From Dyadobacter sediminis (GTDB lineage: Bacteria > Bacteroidota > Bacteroidia > Cytophagales > Spirosomataceae): a DNA stretch of 64,000 bases. Below, one piece after another: positions 8,686 through 18,725 of the stretch. Location of the stretch: contig NZ_VCEI01000025.1 of NCBI RefSeq assembly GCF_005860765.1, positions 558,001 to 622,000 on the forward strand, given 5' to 3'. Numbering within the stretch: position 1 is the stretch's first letter; every line of letters starts with the position of its first letter. The translations under genes were made by a program, and so were the position numbers. Below the pieces are notes generated by a model. That model searched no databases. It was not told the origin of the DNA and saw nothing but the letters and a program-made list of their open reading frames with translations.

Positions 8686-10386
8686 TTACTTTCTTTTCGA
8701 TAGGATCAGCACAAAATGGTCAAAGGTTTCTTTACTGATACTCCATACCGGAGTGGGAATGTCACCCCATACTTTTGGATTATCTGCCAGATTAAAGTAA
8801 TTGATTCCATATATTTCCCTGTGGCTGTTAATAACAGCGGCAGCATCTTCAAGCCATTTTTTTTGAAATTCCTCCGGCCCTGTAACTCCGAATTCCGTTA
8901 TAAAAACCGGTTTGTTCGTAAAGCGCATCCGATGGTATTTCCTCTTGTAGATGGTGCCAAACTGCTCCTGCTGGTTGGGATCAGTGATATTCTTATCCGG
9001 TAATCCGTAAATGGCCATACTTACATAATCGACCACATCATCGCCAGGCCACCATTCCATGGAGCCGCGGTCACCTGCAGGTCCCCAAACCTTTTTGATA
9101 TTTTCAGCCTTTATCTTATTGAAATTCATAAAGTAACGAAAAGCTTTAATGTAAGAAACCGGATCCTGGCTCTGCCACGGATAGCGGTGAATCGGAATTT
9201 CCATCTCATGTAAAAACCTCAGGTAAACGGTTTGCTTCACATTTGAAATGATACGGTATAATTCTCTGAACTGATTGTCATAAACGCCCTGAATCGTATT
9301 GGACAACACGGCGGATTCATCATATTTTTCGTCTTTCCATGGTTCAAAGGTGATAATTACGTCATGCTTTCGGGATATAACTTCATTGAATAACTTTTCG
9401 AATGTACCATCCCTGAAATTGTTCAGGTCTATAAACAAGTGCTCTACACCGACGGAAGGGGACAAGGCCAGCAACAGTTTAGGGTCGTAAACACCAATCA
9501 GCGGCATGCGGGCTGTTGCAGGAATGTATGGGCGAATGTTATTCTCAGTATTTATAAATGAATAAATGGTTGAATCCTCTTCTTTTATCTCACGGATAGA
9601 AGCTGCCAGCTTGCCTGTAGGAAGCGGATCGGTTTCAGCATCGGGTGCTTGCAGAACAAGTACCGGTTTATTCATAAACCTCATGCGAAGTATTTTCCGC
9701 CTGATGACTTCTGTCATATCTTTCTCATGCGAGTAAGCGGATGTAAGTCCCTCTGATTTGGTGTTTAATGTAATACTGATCAGGTCCACAACATCCCTGC
9801 CCGGCCAGTATTCATCAGCTCCCGGGTATCCGGCCGTTCCCCATACTATCTTAATTTCAGGAGCTATTGACCGGCATAGTGCGGTAAAATGACGAAAAGC
9901 CTGGATGTATGTTTCAGAAGACTGGTACTGCCAGGGATATAATGTTACAGGCACTTCCATTTCCGGATTCCACCTTAGATAAAAAACCGTGTTTTTCGAA
10001 CTTATAGCATTGCATAATGCCTTGATCTTGGAATCGTATTCTCCGTTAATACAATTCTCAAGAATATTGTCGCCCGAGGAGGGTAGCGTTTCAATTGTCA
10101 GCAATACCGGATACTTCGGGTTTATATCCTGTAACAAACCTTGAAAACCGTTTTGATCAGGGCTTTTGTCCAGTTTTATGGCAATGAGCTGTAAGGAATC
10201 AAATTCTGTAATGCCGGTTTTTTGTCCCCGCTCGTATACCCCGATAACATGTTCATTCCATTTGTATTCGTTTTCTTTTTCAACATGTGCATTGCTAACA
10301 AAAAGCCTTGGTTTAATTATGCCAATCCATATAACGGCAGTACCGATCAGCAAAGCAGCCAAATAAAATATCTTGCTATTTTTCAT
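8686..10386 (-). CDS. Doubled GH26-type glycoside hydrolase, first half inactive
   Basis: A 566-residue membrane-anchored protein (one N-terminal helix, about 5-25) made of two GH26-like (alpha/beta)8 halves. The second half has both expected carboxylates: acid/base Glu394 in RFLHEMEIP and nucleophile Glu498 in FITEFG. The first half keeps the acid/base position (Glu142 in RWNPEMEVP) but has Gln246 where the nucleophile should be (VLQAPDAE). Matching blocks between halves include YPWQ, the paired VWG motifs and WPGxDVVD. GH26 enzymes cut beta-mannan or related beta-1,3/1,4 glucans. Such anchored forms often sit near exopolysaccharide genes. The ATG at 10386 was chosen over one at 10407 because it begins the helix directly. 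Confidence 0.85.
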   Translation of the reverse strand: MKNSKIFYLAALLIGTAVIWIGIIKPRLFVSNAHVEKENEYKWNEHVIGVYERGQKTGITEFDSLQLIAIKLDKSPDQNGFQGLLQDINPKYPVLLTIETLPSSGDNILENCINGEYDSKIKALCNAISSKNTVFYLRWNPEMEVPVTLYPWQYQSSETYIQAFRHFTALCRSIAPEIKIVWGTAGYPGADEYWPGRDVVDLISITLNTKSEGLTSAYSHEKDMTEVIRRKILRMRFMNKPVLVLQAPDAETDPLPTGKLAASIREIKEEDSTIYSFINTENNIRPYIPATARMPLIGVYDPKLLLALSPSVGVEHLFIDLNNFRDGTFEKLFNEVISRKHDVIITFEPWKDEKYDESAVLSNTIQGVYDNQFRELYRIISNVKQTVYLRFLHEMEIPIHRYPWQSQDPVSYIKAFRYFMNFNKIKAENIKKVWGPAGDRGSMEWWPGDDVVDYVSMAIYGLPDKNITDPNQQEQFGTIYKRKYHRMRFTNKPVFITEFGVTGPEEFQKKWLEDAAAVINSHREIYGINYFNLADNPKVWGDIPTPVWSISKETFDHFVLILSKRK

Positions 10387-10645
10387 AAGGTGATTATTGA
10401 TTAACAAAGTTGAAGTTCCTCATCGCGGGGAAATAATGGGTTATTAATAGTGGGTATCATAATGCTGGCCACAACATTCTCTTTTATAATTTATAGTTGA
10501 AGCTGATAAACAAAGGAATTCTCGGGGAATGTGTTTTAAGGTAATGGTACCATTTGGGCCTTTATATTCCTGGCTTAAAAGAGGAGATGGTGTAAAGGTG
10601 CAAGTCAAGTTCAGATGTAACTTGGATTGCTGACCGTAACAAGGA

Positions 10646-11953
10646 TCAATTTAGACCCAGTACGTAAAATGGCGTATTACATGTTGAAAAATTGCCCTTG
10701 TGATCATAAACGGTAGCAAAAATCCGGTAGGGGCCTTCCTCAACAGGTGTTTTAAACCCTACCTTTAAGCCTTGGGATTCAGGCAAAAGACCTTTTAGTG
10801 GATGCAGGAAATTCATACTGTTCTCATAATAATTTATCTTGTACCAATCTTCCTTGTATATTTCCCACTGGATCGTTCTGATACTGTCTTTATTATTAAA
10901 CAGGACAATTTCAGCTGTTGCATTGTCTCCTTCATTCAAGATGATATTGTCTTTTGCACCTTGGTTGTTAACCAGCATAAAGTTGACTGCCGGATAGGTT
11001 TCATCGGGCTTTTTGCCGGTCCAGATGTATTTCATGATGCTTATTGGTTGTGATTTGCCTCCGTACCGATCGAAAATACTGAACCAGGTATGCGTAGTTT
11101 CCTGTTTATAGCCCCAAAAGAAAACGCATGATCCCAGAAAGCGGCTGTTTTCAACTGGCATACTGGCTAGGTAACGACTTAGGTAAATCTGCGCTTTTTT
11201 CCAGCTGGAATCTTCAATAAACGCCGACCATGCGGTTTGATCCGTTCCCGTCCAGGGGCCGTCTATGCCCCATTCAAGAACCATAAACGGCCCATGCCAA
11301 AACCAGGAAAAGTTTTCCAAGTCCTGCCGCATGAAAGGAAGCATGCTGAAAATGTTAAAAGAAATAAGATCAATATCACAGCGTAACAGCAGGTTGGCAA
11401 TATACTTTTTGTTAAAGTTTAACACTGTTGTGGTTACCGGATGATCCGGATCCTGGCTGTGGATCATGTCCGTAAGTGCATTGAACGCTTTGTAAAAGGC
11501 GTAATCTGACCAATTGTCGGAAAAGTCAAGCTCATTGCCTACACACCACATCAAGATAGCCGGATGGGATTTATACCGGTCGACCAAGCTTTTAAAGGAC
11601 TGATGCTGTGCAGCAACACTTGCCGGGTTAGCGTATAATGCCTGATTTTTGCTGTTGGAAACAGGCAGGCCGATAATGACTGCTATTTTGTTGGCATGTG
11701 CGCTATCCAGAATCGTTCCCAGATGGGTAGTGTCCCAGATCCGGATGGTATTACCACCGGATTCACTTAACAAACGAAGGTTGGTTGAACCACTGGCACC
11801 ACGGACAACAAAAGGCTTGTTGTTTCTGTACAAGATGTATTTTCCCTGAGTCTTGATGATCTGCACGTTACGATATGGCAGTTTTTTGGTGGTTTCAGAG
11901 CAACCCAACAGGAACACCCATGTAAATACACAGATGAATTGTATTCTTAACAT
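10646..11953 (-). CDS. Glycoside hydrolase lipoprotein, GH2-type TIM barrel
   Basis: A 435-residue lipoprotein (lipobox LLGC, Cys18). Residues about 45-310 form a GH2/GH5-like TIM barrel: NTIRIWD, acid/base Glu141 in WCVGNELDF, and nucleophile Glu227 in VLEWGIDGPW. The last 110 residues (ILNEGDNATAEIVLFN onward) look like an Ig-type beta-sandwich. It lacks the N-terminal sugar-binding domain of classic GH2 enzymes. It shares strand and neighbourhood with the doubled GH26 gene downstream (238-base gap). Together they look like envelope enzymes that trim or remodel an exopolysaccharide. Substrate not assignable. Confidence 0.82.
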   Translation of the reverse strand: MLRIQFICVFTWVFLLGCSETTKKLPYRNVQIIKTQGKYILYRNNKPFVVRGASGSTNLRLLSESGGNTIRIWDTTHLGTILDSAHANKIAVIIGLPVSNSKNQALYANPASVAAQHQSFKSLVDRYKSHPAILMWCVGNELDFSDNWSDYAFYKAFNALTDMIHSQDPDHPVTTTVLNFNKKYIANLLLRCDIDLISFNIFSMLPFMRQDLENFSWFWHGPFMVLEWGIDGPWTGTDQTAWSAFIEDSSWKKAQIYLSRYLASMPVENSRFLGSCVFFWGYKQETTHTWFSIFDRYGGKSQPISIMKYIWTGKKPDETYPAVNFMLVNNQGAKDNIILNEGDNATAEIVLFNNKDSIRTIQWEIYKEDWYKINYYENSMNFLHPLKGLLPESQGLKVGFKTPVEEGPYRIFATVYDHKGNFSTCNTPFYVLGLN

Positions 11954-12121
11954 ATGAAACGAATTGTAGAACTAAATTTACTAAAATTATTTATTTTGAA
12001 ACCTATTCTACAACAGGATCACAGATTTTTTATGTTTCCGGTATTTTGCAAAAGTTCTATTTTATAAAAATAATTATTGTCTTAGTCCTTCTTGATTGAA
12101 TAATACTTTCTAGGCTGGGTT

Positions 12122-12531
12122 TGACCCTCCCCCGTAAAGCCGGACAATTCATGATTAGAGAAAATCAGGCGATTTGATCACTTAACCATCAGAAAATCGC
12201 TTATGAAAACAATGAAATTCACGGAAGCACAGCCGGCCCCGTACTATAAACCGCATCGACGTGCTGATACAGCAATTCGGCAAAGGATTAAAGAAACCGG
12301 CCAAGTTAGAATTTACGGATGGATGTTTGAATGCACACTGGTTCTTATCCTTGGAAGATGCACAGGAAAAAATTAAAAGCTGGCGATAAGAGTGTAACAG
12401 CTTCTGTCCGTACAGTTCACTTGGAAATCCATCCGCAGCCGCGGACGGCTCCGGATGAAGTCGGATTGCAGGTGAAAAAAGAAGAAAACAAAAGCCTGAT
12501 TTTCCAGCTTTGATTGTCCGGAATTTGGAAA
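12122..12531 (+). mobile_element. Decayed IS3-family element (IS407-like), internally deleted
   Basis: The left end (from 12122, TGACCCTCCCCCGTAAAG followed by CCGGACAATT) and the right end (ATTGTCCGG at 12513-12521) look like IS3/IS407-type terminal inverted repeats. An ATG at 12203 opens MKTMKFTEAQ, the usual start of OrfA, and then breaks off. About 60 bases later another frame reads CLNAHWFLSLEDAQEKIKSW, and a third reads CNSFCPYSSLGN, both from the C-terminus of OrfB (normally YNSFRPHSSLGN). The C-terminal residues KEENKSLIFQL precede the right end. So only a few per cent of the element's genes survive, with several substitutions and frameshifts; it cannot move. Confidence 0.8.
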
Positions 12532-12565
12532 GTCCTCAGGAGTTAAAATCAAAACACAGTTCCTT

Positions 12566-14860
12566 CTAACGATAACACCTTACTTCCATCAACGATACAG
12601 GAACATTCGGATTTGATCCTGAAAGCCGTAATTTTAAATGCTGGGTTGAAATCGGTTTTTCCAGCAAGATTGTTCTTCGGCTCAGGTGATTGTCGATAAT
12701 TCTTCCGATAACCTGTTCATTGGAGCTGGTAACTTCCACATTCGTTATACAAAATGGCATAACTGTTTCCGGGTGAACATATATCACGTTTTCCATCGGA
12801 TGATCGTAATCGGTATCAAACACCAGATCGATGCGGGAAACAAGCTCAGGCTGTGCCCAGCTGATGGTGAGCATTGGATTACGGTCGCTCAGATCGGCAG
12901 CCCACGCATTCGTTTGTGAAACAGGCCGGTGATAGTTGTTTACAAGATTTCTTACAGTAAAAGCATCTAATGGCTCACTCAGTTTCATAGCTATATTGCG
13001 GCCTTCTGGACGACGTTGCGGACACCAGAATTCAAATGTATCCACGCCAATATCCTCAGTTGGTTCCTGTTTTCCGTAATTTGAAACGGCAGGATTGGTC
13101 GCATTGAAAAGCGAAACAACGCCCGAAATCCGTATTTCGGAGTATTGAATCTTCACATCTTCATTTTTCATAAAACAGACAAAAGCATAACAGGGCTCCT
13201 CAAAAGTTACGTCCCATGCCGCTGTGATTTCCTGTTTTCCTTTTGCCAGATGAAAGCTTTTTCTCTCCAGAATCACATCCGGCGTGTGATTGAACGACTT
13301 GCTGCTTTTCCGTAGTTCCACCTCGAAATCGGTTTCCTTGTCTGCTTCTATCCAAAATGAAACGGCAGGCATTTTTCCCAGAGTAACAGGAAGCATTTGC
13401 GCCACCGAATCTTTGATCGGTGCCCAGAAACCGGAAGGTGCGAGCTCTTTCAATTGCAATGTGGACGAGGCCGTGATCTGCACAGCGTGGTTAACCAGAT
13501 TCTCTGGATCCGAAATAGCGGTTTGTGGCAGGTATTGTCCCGATCGCCAGAGTTCCAGTTGAAGTTCCTGCAAATGCAATTGGCCCACTTCGCGAGGTGA
13601 ACAGTTGTATTTTTTGCATAAAGCAGCCGCGATGCCAACAGCCTGCCCGCCGGCAGCAGACGTCGCCATTACGCGGGTGGATGCAAAGGCAACGTGCGTA
13701 GCACTGATAATGCGGCCTGCAATAAAGAGGTTGCCGATGTTTTTGCTGTAATAACAACGGTAAGGAACCGGGTAAACGCCTTTGCTATGCCACTGATTGC
13801 AACCCGACTGGTCGCTGTAAACGCCATCTGCCGGATGCAGGTCTATGCTCCAGCCGCCAAATGCCACTGTGTCATCAAATGTTCTTTGCTCTACAATGTC
13901 CTGTTGCTTCAGCATGTAGTCGCCTTCAAAACGGCGGCTTTCCCGCTTGCCGGGAATGGTGCCCACCCATTCGAGTGTCATGTTTTCAGCCTCTGGAAAC
14001 GAGCCGGAATTTTTGATATAGTTCCAGGCGCCGTAAACAACTTTCCATAATTCCCATTTTATTTTCTCGGTATCGTGCACGGTATCAAGCCTTCCGCCAT
14101 ATTCCAGCCACCATAGCCGGCAACCGAAATCTTTTGGATTAAAGGTTTTATAACGCGGAATCTCGGTGATGTCCTGCAATGCAAAAGAGGGCGGCACAAA
14201 CTTTACGGGTCTTCCTATGTCTTTGGAGTAGAAGTACATGGAATGTCCCAGCAGCTCGCCGTACGATTTTTCCGGAGCAAATTTTTCCCCAAATTCTTCA
14301 GCCGATTCAGCGCCCATCCGAAAGGCTGCACCCGAAAGAAACCCAATAATGCCGTCACCGGAAGCATCACAAAAAAGAGGAGCAGACAAGTTGTATTGCG
14401 TGCTGTTCTGGCTGCAAAATGCATGTACCGCTGTAATAATGTCCTCGTCCGGACTGCCGGCAGGATTCTTGTCCAGATCATAAACGCTGGTATTCAGCAA
14501 GAGCGTAATGTTCTTTTCCTCTACCATTTTTTCCAGTAATACCGTATCAAAAATCAGCGGATTTCCGTCTGGATTGCGGTAGATATTTTCCAGCATGATC
14601 TCATCGATCACGCCGCTTTCACGTGCCCAGCGGTTGTTATTGCCCATGTGCGAAGTCGCTCCCAAAATCCATAACCGGACTTCGCTCGAACAGTTTCCGC
14701 CTAAAACCGGCCGGTCCTGCACCAGAATTACTTTCATCCCGGCTCTGGCGGCCGTAATGGCCGAGCACGTTCCCGTCAACCCACCGCCGACGATAACCAG
14801 ATCAGCAGAAAGCGCAATGGTTTTTGGTGTTCTTTTATAAGTGTATTTTTCTGTTATCAT
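12566..14860 (-). CDS. FAD-dependent oxidoreductase (PF12831 type)
   Basis: A 764-residue flavoprotein with no signal peptide. The Rossmann FAD motif is VIVGGGLTGTCSAITAARAG (GxGxxG at about 25-30), followed by LGGNCSSEVRLW, a family hallmark. A second FAD contact lies near the middle (NLFIAGRIISATHVAFAS). The last 250 residues are beta-rich and include a discoidin-like module (FWCPQRRPEGRN, MLTISWAQPELVSRIDLVF). It starts two bases after the stop of the GH2 gene, so it is the last gene of the SusC-to-FAD operon. It may oxidise or reduce a sugar-derived product of that pathway. The substrate is unknown. Confidence 0.85.
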   Translation of the reverse strand: MITEKYTYKRTPKTIALSADLVIVGGGLTGTCSAITAARAGMKVILVQDRPVLGGNCSSEVRLWILGATSHMGNNNRWARESGVIDEIMLENIYRNPDGNPLIFDTVLLEKMVEEKNITLLLNTSVYDLDKNPAGSPDEDIITAVHAFCSQNSTQYNLSAPLFCDASGDGIIGFLSGAAFRMGAESAEEFGEKFAPEKSYGELLGHSMYFYSKDIGRPVKFVPPSFALQDITEIPRYKTFNPKDFGCRLWWLEYGGRLDTVHDTEKIKWELWKVVYGAWNYIKNSGSFPEAENMTLEWVGTIPGKRESRRFEGDYMLKQQDIVEQRTFDDTVAFGGWSIDLHPADGVYSDQSGCNQWHSKGVYPVPYRCYYSKNIGNLFIAGRIISATHVAFASTRVMATSAAGGQAVGIAAALCKKYNCSPREVGQLHLQELQLELWRSGQYLPQTAISDPENLVNHAVQITASSTLQLKELAPSGFWAPIKDSVAQMLPVTLGKMPAVSFWIEADKETDFEVELRKSSKSFNHTPDVILERKSFHLAKGKQEITAAWDVTFEEPCYAFVCFMKNEDVKIQYSEIRISGVVSLFNATNPAVSNYGKQEPTEDIGVDTFEFWCPQRRPEGRNIAMKLSEPLDAFTVRNLVNNYHRPVSQTNAWAADLSDRNPMLTISWAQPELVSRIDLVFDTDYDHPMENVIYVHPETVMPFCITNVEVTSSNEQVIGRIIDNHLSRRTILLEKPISTQHLKLRLSGSNPNVPVSLMEVRCYR

Positions 14861-14862
14861 GA

Positions 14863-16941
14863 TTACTTCAATTCTAGAATCTCGTCAACGATCTTAAATC
14901 CGGTTGGTTTGTAAATGCTTATGGAAAGGTTTTTATCAAAACCTGTAACTGGAATGGTTATCTCTTTGCTTTCCCCCGGATTCAGATTTGCAATCGGGAT
15001 TTTTTTACCATTGGCCATTAAATAATATCCGCTAATGGCATAAGAAGGAAAATCTTTTCGCGCGGTAATACGGATCGTAAGTTGCTGCTCGCCTTGTTCG
15101 CCGGATTGAAAGCTTGCTTTTTCGAGCGTCACCGGAGCCATTTCATGCTGATGCGTTTTGTAGGCAGGCCGCAGCTCCCGGTCCGGGCGCACAATTCCCC
15201 AGGGCCGGTAACCATTGGGGTTTGTGCCGTGAAAGCGGCTCTGATAATCATTGTAGGTCCACCAGGAAGCCCCGATCACGTAATCCCGTTTGCGGATCTC
15301 CGCTGCAATGTCGGAAATGTGCTTTGCCTGATTTATTTCACTTTCGCCAAAATGATGTGCTTTTAAGGCAGTATTGTCCAGCCAGTTTTCTGATTTGTTG
15401 TCGGCTCGAATACCCCATTCGCTGATCAGGATTGGTTTTTCCGGATACAGTGCGTGAATGTGATCCAGCGCTTTTGCGTGATTTCCGTAGGTGTTGGTCG
15501 AAACAAAATCGACATACTGGCTTGCTTCGTCTTCCGGCTTTTTGGGTAAAATATTCAGGCGCATGGTAGCAAAAGTGTAGAGCCGCGTGGCATCCAGCTC
15601 GCGTGCATAAGCGATCATGTCTTTTGTCCAGCGCTGACCGGCAGGCTGTTCGGATAGATATTCGTTTCCTACACTGTACGCGATAATGCTTGGATGGTTC
15701 CAGTCACGTTCGGCCATTTCCCGGAACTGCGAGCGGAATTTGGTCCGCATCGAATCATTGTCCATCTGGTTTGGCGTGAGCTGCCAGTTGCCGGCTTCGC
15801 TGATGATCAGCATGCCGTACCGGTCGGCCAGTTCATAGAAATACTCGGAAGGTGTGTAATGTGTCAGCCTTTGAAATTCCATTCCGGCTTCTTTCATCAG
15901 CCTGAAATCTTTCTCTACAAGCCAGTCCGGTTCGAGCGAACCCAGGCCGGGATAATCCACTACCCGGTTTCCGCCCGCCAGTTTCAGCGACTTTCCGTTC
16001 AGAAGCAGCTGCGTGTTCCTGATCTCTATTTTTCTGATGCCAAAGCTGGATGCAATGGTGTCTGTTCCTGCCGAAGCTTTCAACTGATACAGATTGGGAT
16101 CATCCAGGTTCCAGAGCTTCACCTGCGCTGCAGAAAGCGTGGTTTCCGATTCCAGAAAACCCGTTTGCCCCGCCGGAATGCTTGCTGATTTGCTTTTCCA
16201 GTTTAAAGAAACCGGTTTGTTCTGAAACAAAACAATGTAGCTGGATTTGGCGGAATAAGCTTGTTTCGATGCATTTCGGATCCGTAGTCTGGTCTTTAAA
16301 ACGGCTGTTCCTTTTTCAAGATCAGGCGTTGCTTCGATTTTGATGTTTTCGGCATAAACTTCGGGTTCAATCGTCAGGTAAACCGGACGTACAAGTCCGC
16401 CGTAATTGAGCCAGCCCATGAAAGCATCATTGACATCATTGTTATCCTTTGCACCGGGAATGGTGCCAGGCTTCCATGTATTGTTGTTCACCGAAACTGC
16501 CAGCAAGTTATCGCCATCTTTCAGAAAGTCCGTAACATCAAAACTGAACGGCGTATAGCCGCCTTCGTGATCACCCACTTTCTGATTGTTGAGCCAAATG
16601 CGGGTTTTATAATAAGCCGCATCAAAATGCAGGATCACACGCTTTCCACTGGTCACTTTCCAGGAAAAAGGTTTGCGGTACCAAACCGTTCCCGTGTAAA
16701 ATCCATAGCGCGGATCTGCCGAAAAGCAATGCGGAACGGTTACTTTGTCAAACCGGCTGCCTTGCGCAACCTTATCCGTAAACCACTGTCCAGTGATGCC
16801 CATCTCGGCAGGATCCAGTGCAAATGACCATTCTCCATGCAATGGAATGGCATTTGGCTGCTTGATGGTGTATTGGGAAGATGCAGGTTTTGAGATGCAA
16901 AATGTCAGAATAAAAATCAGGAATAAAGGAGTTCGTTTCAT
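14863..16941 (-). CDS. GH2 glycoside hydrolase, beta-glucuronidase-like
   Basis: A 692-residue periplasmic enzyme with a signal peptide (TPLFLIFILTFCISKPASSQ). Domain order is typical: N-terminal sugar-binding sandwich (about 35-195, including WYRKPF and WLNNQKVGDHEGGYTPF), Ig-like domain (about 200-305), TIM barrel (about 310-600) and a short C-terminal sandwich. Acid/base is Glu427 in SVGNEY and nucleophile Glu508 in LISEWG. The overall pattern is nearest to beta-glucuronidase or beta-galactosidase-type GH2 enzymes. ATG 16941 was preferred to a TTG at 16956. It lies 26 bases downstream of the symporter gene in the PUL operon and probably releases the sugar that the symporter imports. Confidence 0.88.
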   Translation of the reverse strand: MKRTPLFLIFILTFCISKPASSQYTIKQPNAIPLHGEWSFALDPAEMGITGQWFTDKVAQGSRFDKVTVPHCFSADPRYGFYTGTVWYRKPFSWKVTSGKRVILHFDAAYYKTRIWLNNQKVGDHEGGYTPFSFDVTDFLKDGDNLLAVSVNNNTWKPGTIPGAKDNNDVNDAFMGWLNYGGLVRPVYLTIEPEVYAENIKIEATPDLEKGTAVLKTRLRIRNASKQAYSAKSSYIVLFQNKPVSLNWKSKSASIPAGQTGFLESETTLSAAQVKLWNLDDPNLYQLKASAGTDTIASSFGIRKIEIRNTQLLLNGKSLKLAGGNRVVDYPGLGSLEPDWLVEKDFRLMKEAGMEFQRLTHYTPSEYFYELADRYGMLIISEAGNWQLTPNQMDNDSMRTKFRSQFREMAERDWNHPSIIAYSVGNEYLSEQPAGQRWTKDMIAYARELDATRLYTFATMRLNILPKKPEDEASQYVDFVSTNTYGNHAKALDHIHALYPEKPILISEWGIRADNKSENWLDNTALKAHHFGESEINQAKHISDIAAEIRKRDYVIGASWWTYNDYQSRFHGTNPNGYRPWGIVRPDRELRPAYKTHQHEMAPVTLEKASFQSGEQGEQQLTIRITARKDFPSYAISGYYLMANGKKIPIANLNPGESKEITIPVTGFDKNLSISIYKPTGFKIVDEILELK

Positions 16942-16967
16942 GTATGTTTGGCTCAAATGAAAAATTG

Positions 16968-18674
16968 TCAGGCGTTGATCACTTCCGGTTCTACTTTGAT
17001 CTTCCGGGAAGCATGATAGGGAATAAGGGTTGCGATCAGGACAACGGTCGCGATCATGGCCGTTACCATGGCACCGGAAGTTGCGAAAGTGCTCAGGATA
17101 TAAAGCATTACGGCTGTGAACAGCAGTGCAGCAGCAATCACGCGTAACCCGAAACGGTTTTGTCGTCGTATTTCTGTTGCTTCTTCCACGCTTGCTTCGA
17201 TCAGATTATCTATTCTTTTTTGTTCACGGGAAATCAGATAAGCTTGATATTCCTCGGCAATAGTTCCTTTGGAGCGTGCCCACAGTTCATAAGCCAGCAG
17301 CAGCAGCAATGGAAGGCCAACGCCCACAATGGTTTCCATTCCCCGGGACAGTTTGAAGTCGAGCAAAAGCGGGGCTAATACCTTAAAAAACAGATTTACG
17401 GCAAGTCCGGTGCAGGTTACCCAAAGCGTTACTTTACTGTTCAGCCTTTTGGAAAACAATGCCCAGAGTGGCGGAGCCAGCAACGGTCCGCCGGAAATGG
17501 CAGAAATGCTGAGCACCACTTCCACAATCCCGCCTGCTGCCGGCACCATTAATGCAATGCCGATCATTCCCAAGCCGAAAAACCAGGATGACGTGCGCGC
17601 AACTGTAATCAACTGCTTGTCGGAAGCCGCCGGATTGATCATGCCTTTGTAAATGTCATTGGTGAAAACAGCCGAAACAACATTCAGCGCCGTGTTGGCA
17701 CTGGCAGAAGTGGAAAAATACATGCCTGTCAGCATCAGGCCCAGTAAACCCGGAGGAAGCACCAGTTTGCAGATCATCAGGTAAGCATTCTCCGTATCAA
17801 GGCCGGTCAGTGCAGGATTGATGGCTTTATAGATCATCGGCGGAAACATCCAGATCACCGGACTGATCAGATACAATCCTGCAAACAGGTAAGCGACTTT
17901 TTTTGCCGATTTTTCGCTGTCGACACTGGTGTAACGCTGCACCATGGTCCAGTTTCCGCCAATGTAACAAATGTGATAAATGATAAAAGCCAGCACAAAT
18001 CCAAAGGTGTACTCCCCATTGAGCAGATTGAAAAAGTCGTCCGGAACATTCTGCGTGAAGCCTTTCCAGCCGCCAACCCGGTCGAATGACAGCGGTAATA
18101 AAATGAAAACGGCTGCGCACAGCACCACAAATTGCAGTATGTCTGTGACCATTACAGCCCAAAGTCCGCCAACTGCCGTGTAGGCGATCATAAACAAACC
18201 CAATCCGATGGTGCAGGGCACAAGCGGCAAATCCAGCGAGGCGCTGACCAATCTTGCAACCGGATAAAGCACCGAGCCTTTTATAAAAACCGAAACGAGC
18301 GTAAAAATGAAAATGTACGTTTTCTGAACGGGCAAACCCAGCCTTTCACGAATGAACTCGGCGGCGGTAAGCGCGCCGGTCCGCTTCCAGCGCGGAGCCA
18401 GATACAGACCCGTGACGAGCGCACCGATGCACATAGTCCATTGAATCGTAATGGCTACCCAGCCATGCTTATAGGCAATGGAACCCCACGCCACAAATGT
18501 GCCGGCCGAAAAGAAACTCATAAATAAAGACAACCCGCCGATAAACCACGGAACGGCCTCGCCGCCTGCGAAAAACGACTTAAGGTTTCGTCCGGTACGG
18601 GCAAAAAGCAGCCCGATGGCCAGTACAAAAGCGGAAAAAACAACAATTACAATGGTATCAACAGTAGTATTCAT
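16968..18674 (-). CDS. Sodium:solute symporter (SSS family)
   Basis: A 568-residue inner-membrane transporter with about 13-15 hydrophobic helices. FFAGGEAVPWFIGGLSLFMS near the N-terminus is the conserved start of sodium/solute symporters, followed by GSIAYKHGWVAI and LAPRWKRTGALTAAEFIRERLG. Members couple Na+ entry to uptake of sugars, sialate, uronates or myo-inositol. Its place between a toroid protein and a GH2 enzyme in a SusC/SusD operon points to import of the monosaccharide or disaccharide released in the periplasm. The basic region near 470-510 (SREQKRIDNLIEASVEEATEI) is probably cytosolic. Confidence 0.93.
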   Translation of the reverse strand: MNTTVDTIVIVVFSAFVLAIGLLFARTGRNLKSFFAGGEAVPWFIGGLSLFMSFFSAGTFVAWGSIAYKHGWVAITIQWTMCIGALVTGLYLAPRWKRTGALTAAEFIRERLGLPVQKTYIFIFTLVSVFIKGSVLYPVARLVSASLDLPLVPCTIGLGLFMIAYTAVGGLWAVMVTDILQFVVLCAAVFILLPLSFDRVGGWKGFTQNVPDDFFNLLNGEYTFGFVLAFIIYHICYIGGNWTMVQRYTSVDSEKSAKKVAYLFAGLYLISPVIWMFPPMIYKAINPALTGLDTENAYLMICKLVLPPGLLGLMLTGMYFSTSASANTALNVVSAVFTNDIYKGMINPAASDKQLITVARTSSWFFGLGMIGIALMVPAAGGIVEVVLSISAISGGPLLAPPLWALFSKRLNSKVTLWVTCTGLAVNLFFKVLAPLLLDFKLSRGMETIVGVGLPLLLLLAYELWARSKGTIAEEYQAYLISREQKRIDNLIEASVEEATEIRRQNRFGLRVIAAALLFTAVMLYILSTFATSGAMVTAMIATVVLIATLIPYHASRKIKVEPEVINA

Positions 18675-18725
18675 ACGGGGTTAGGCTGTTAGCTGTTGGC
18701 TGTTGGCTTTGGATTGTTTTGCGTT

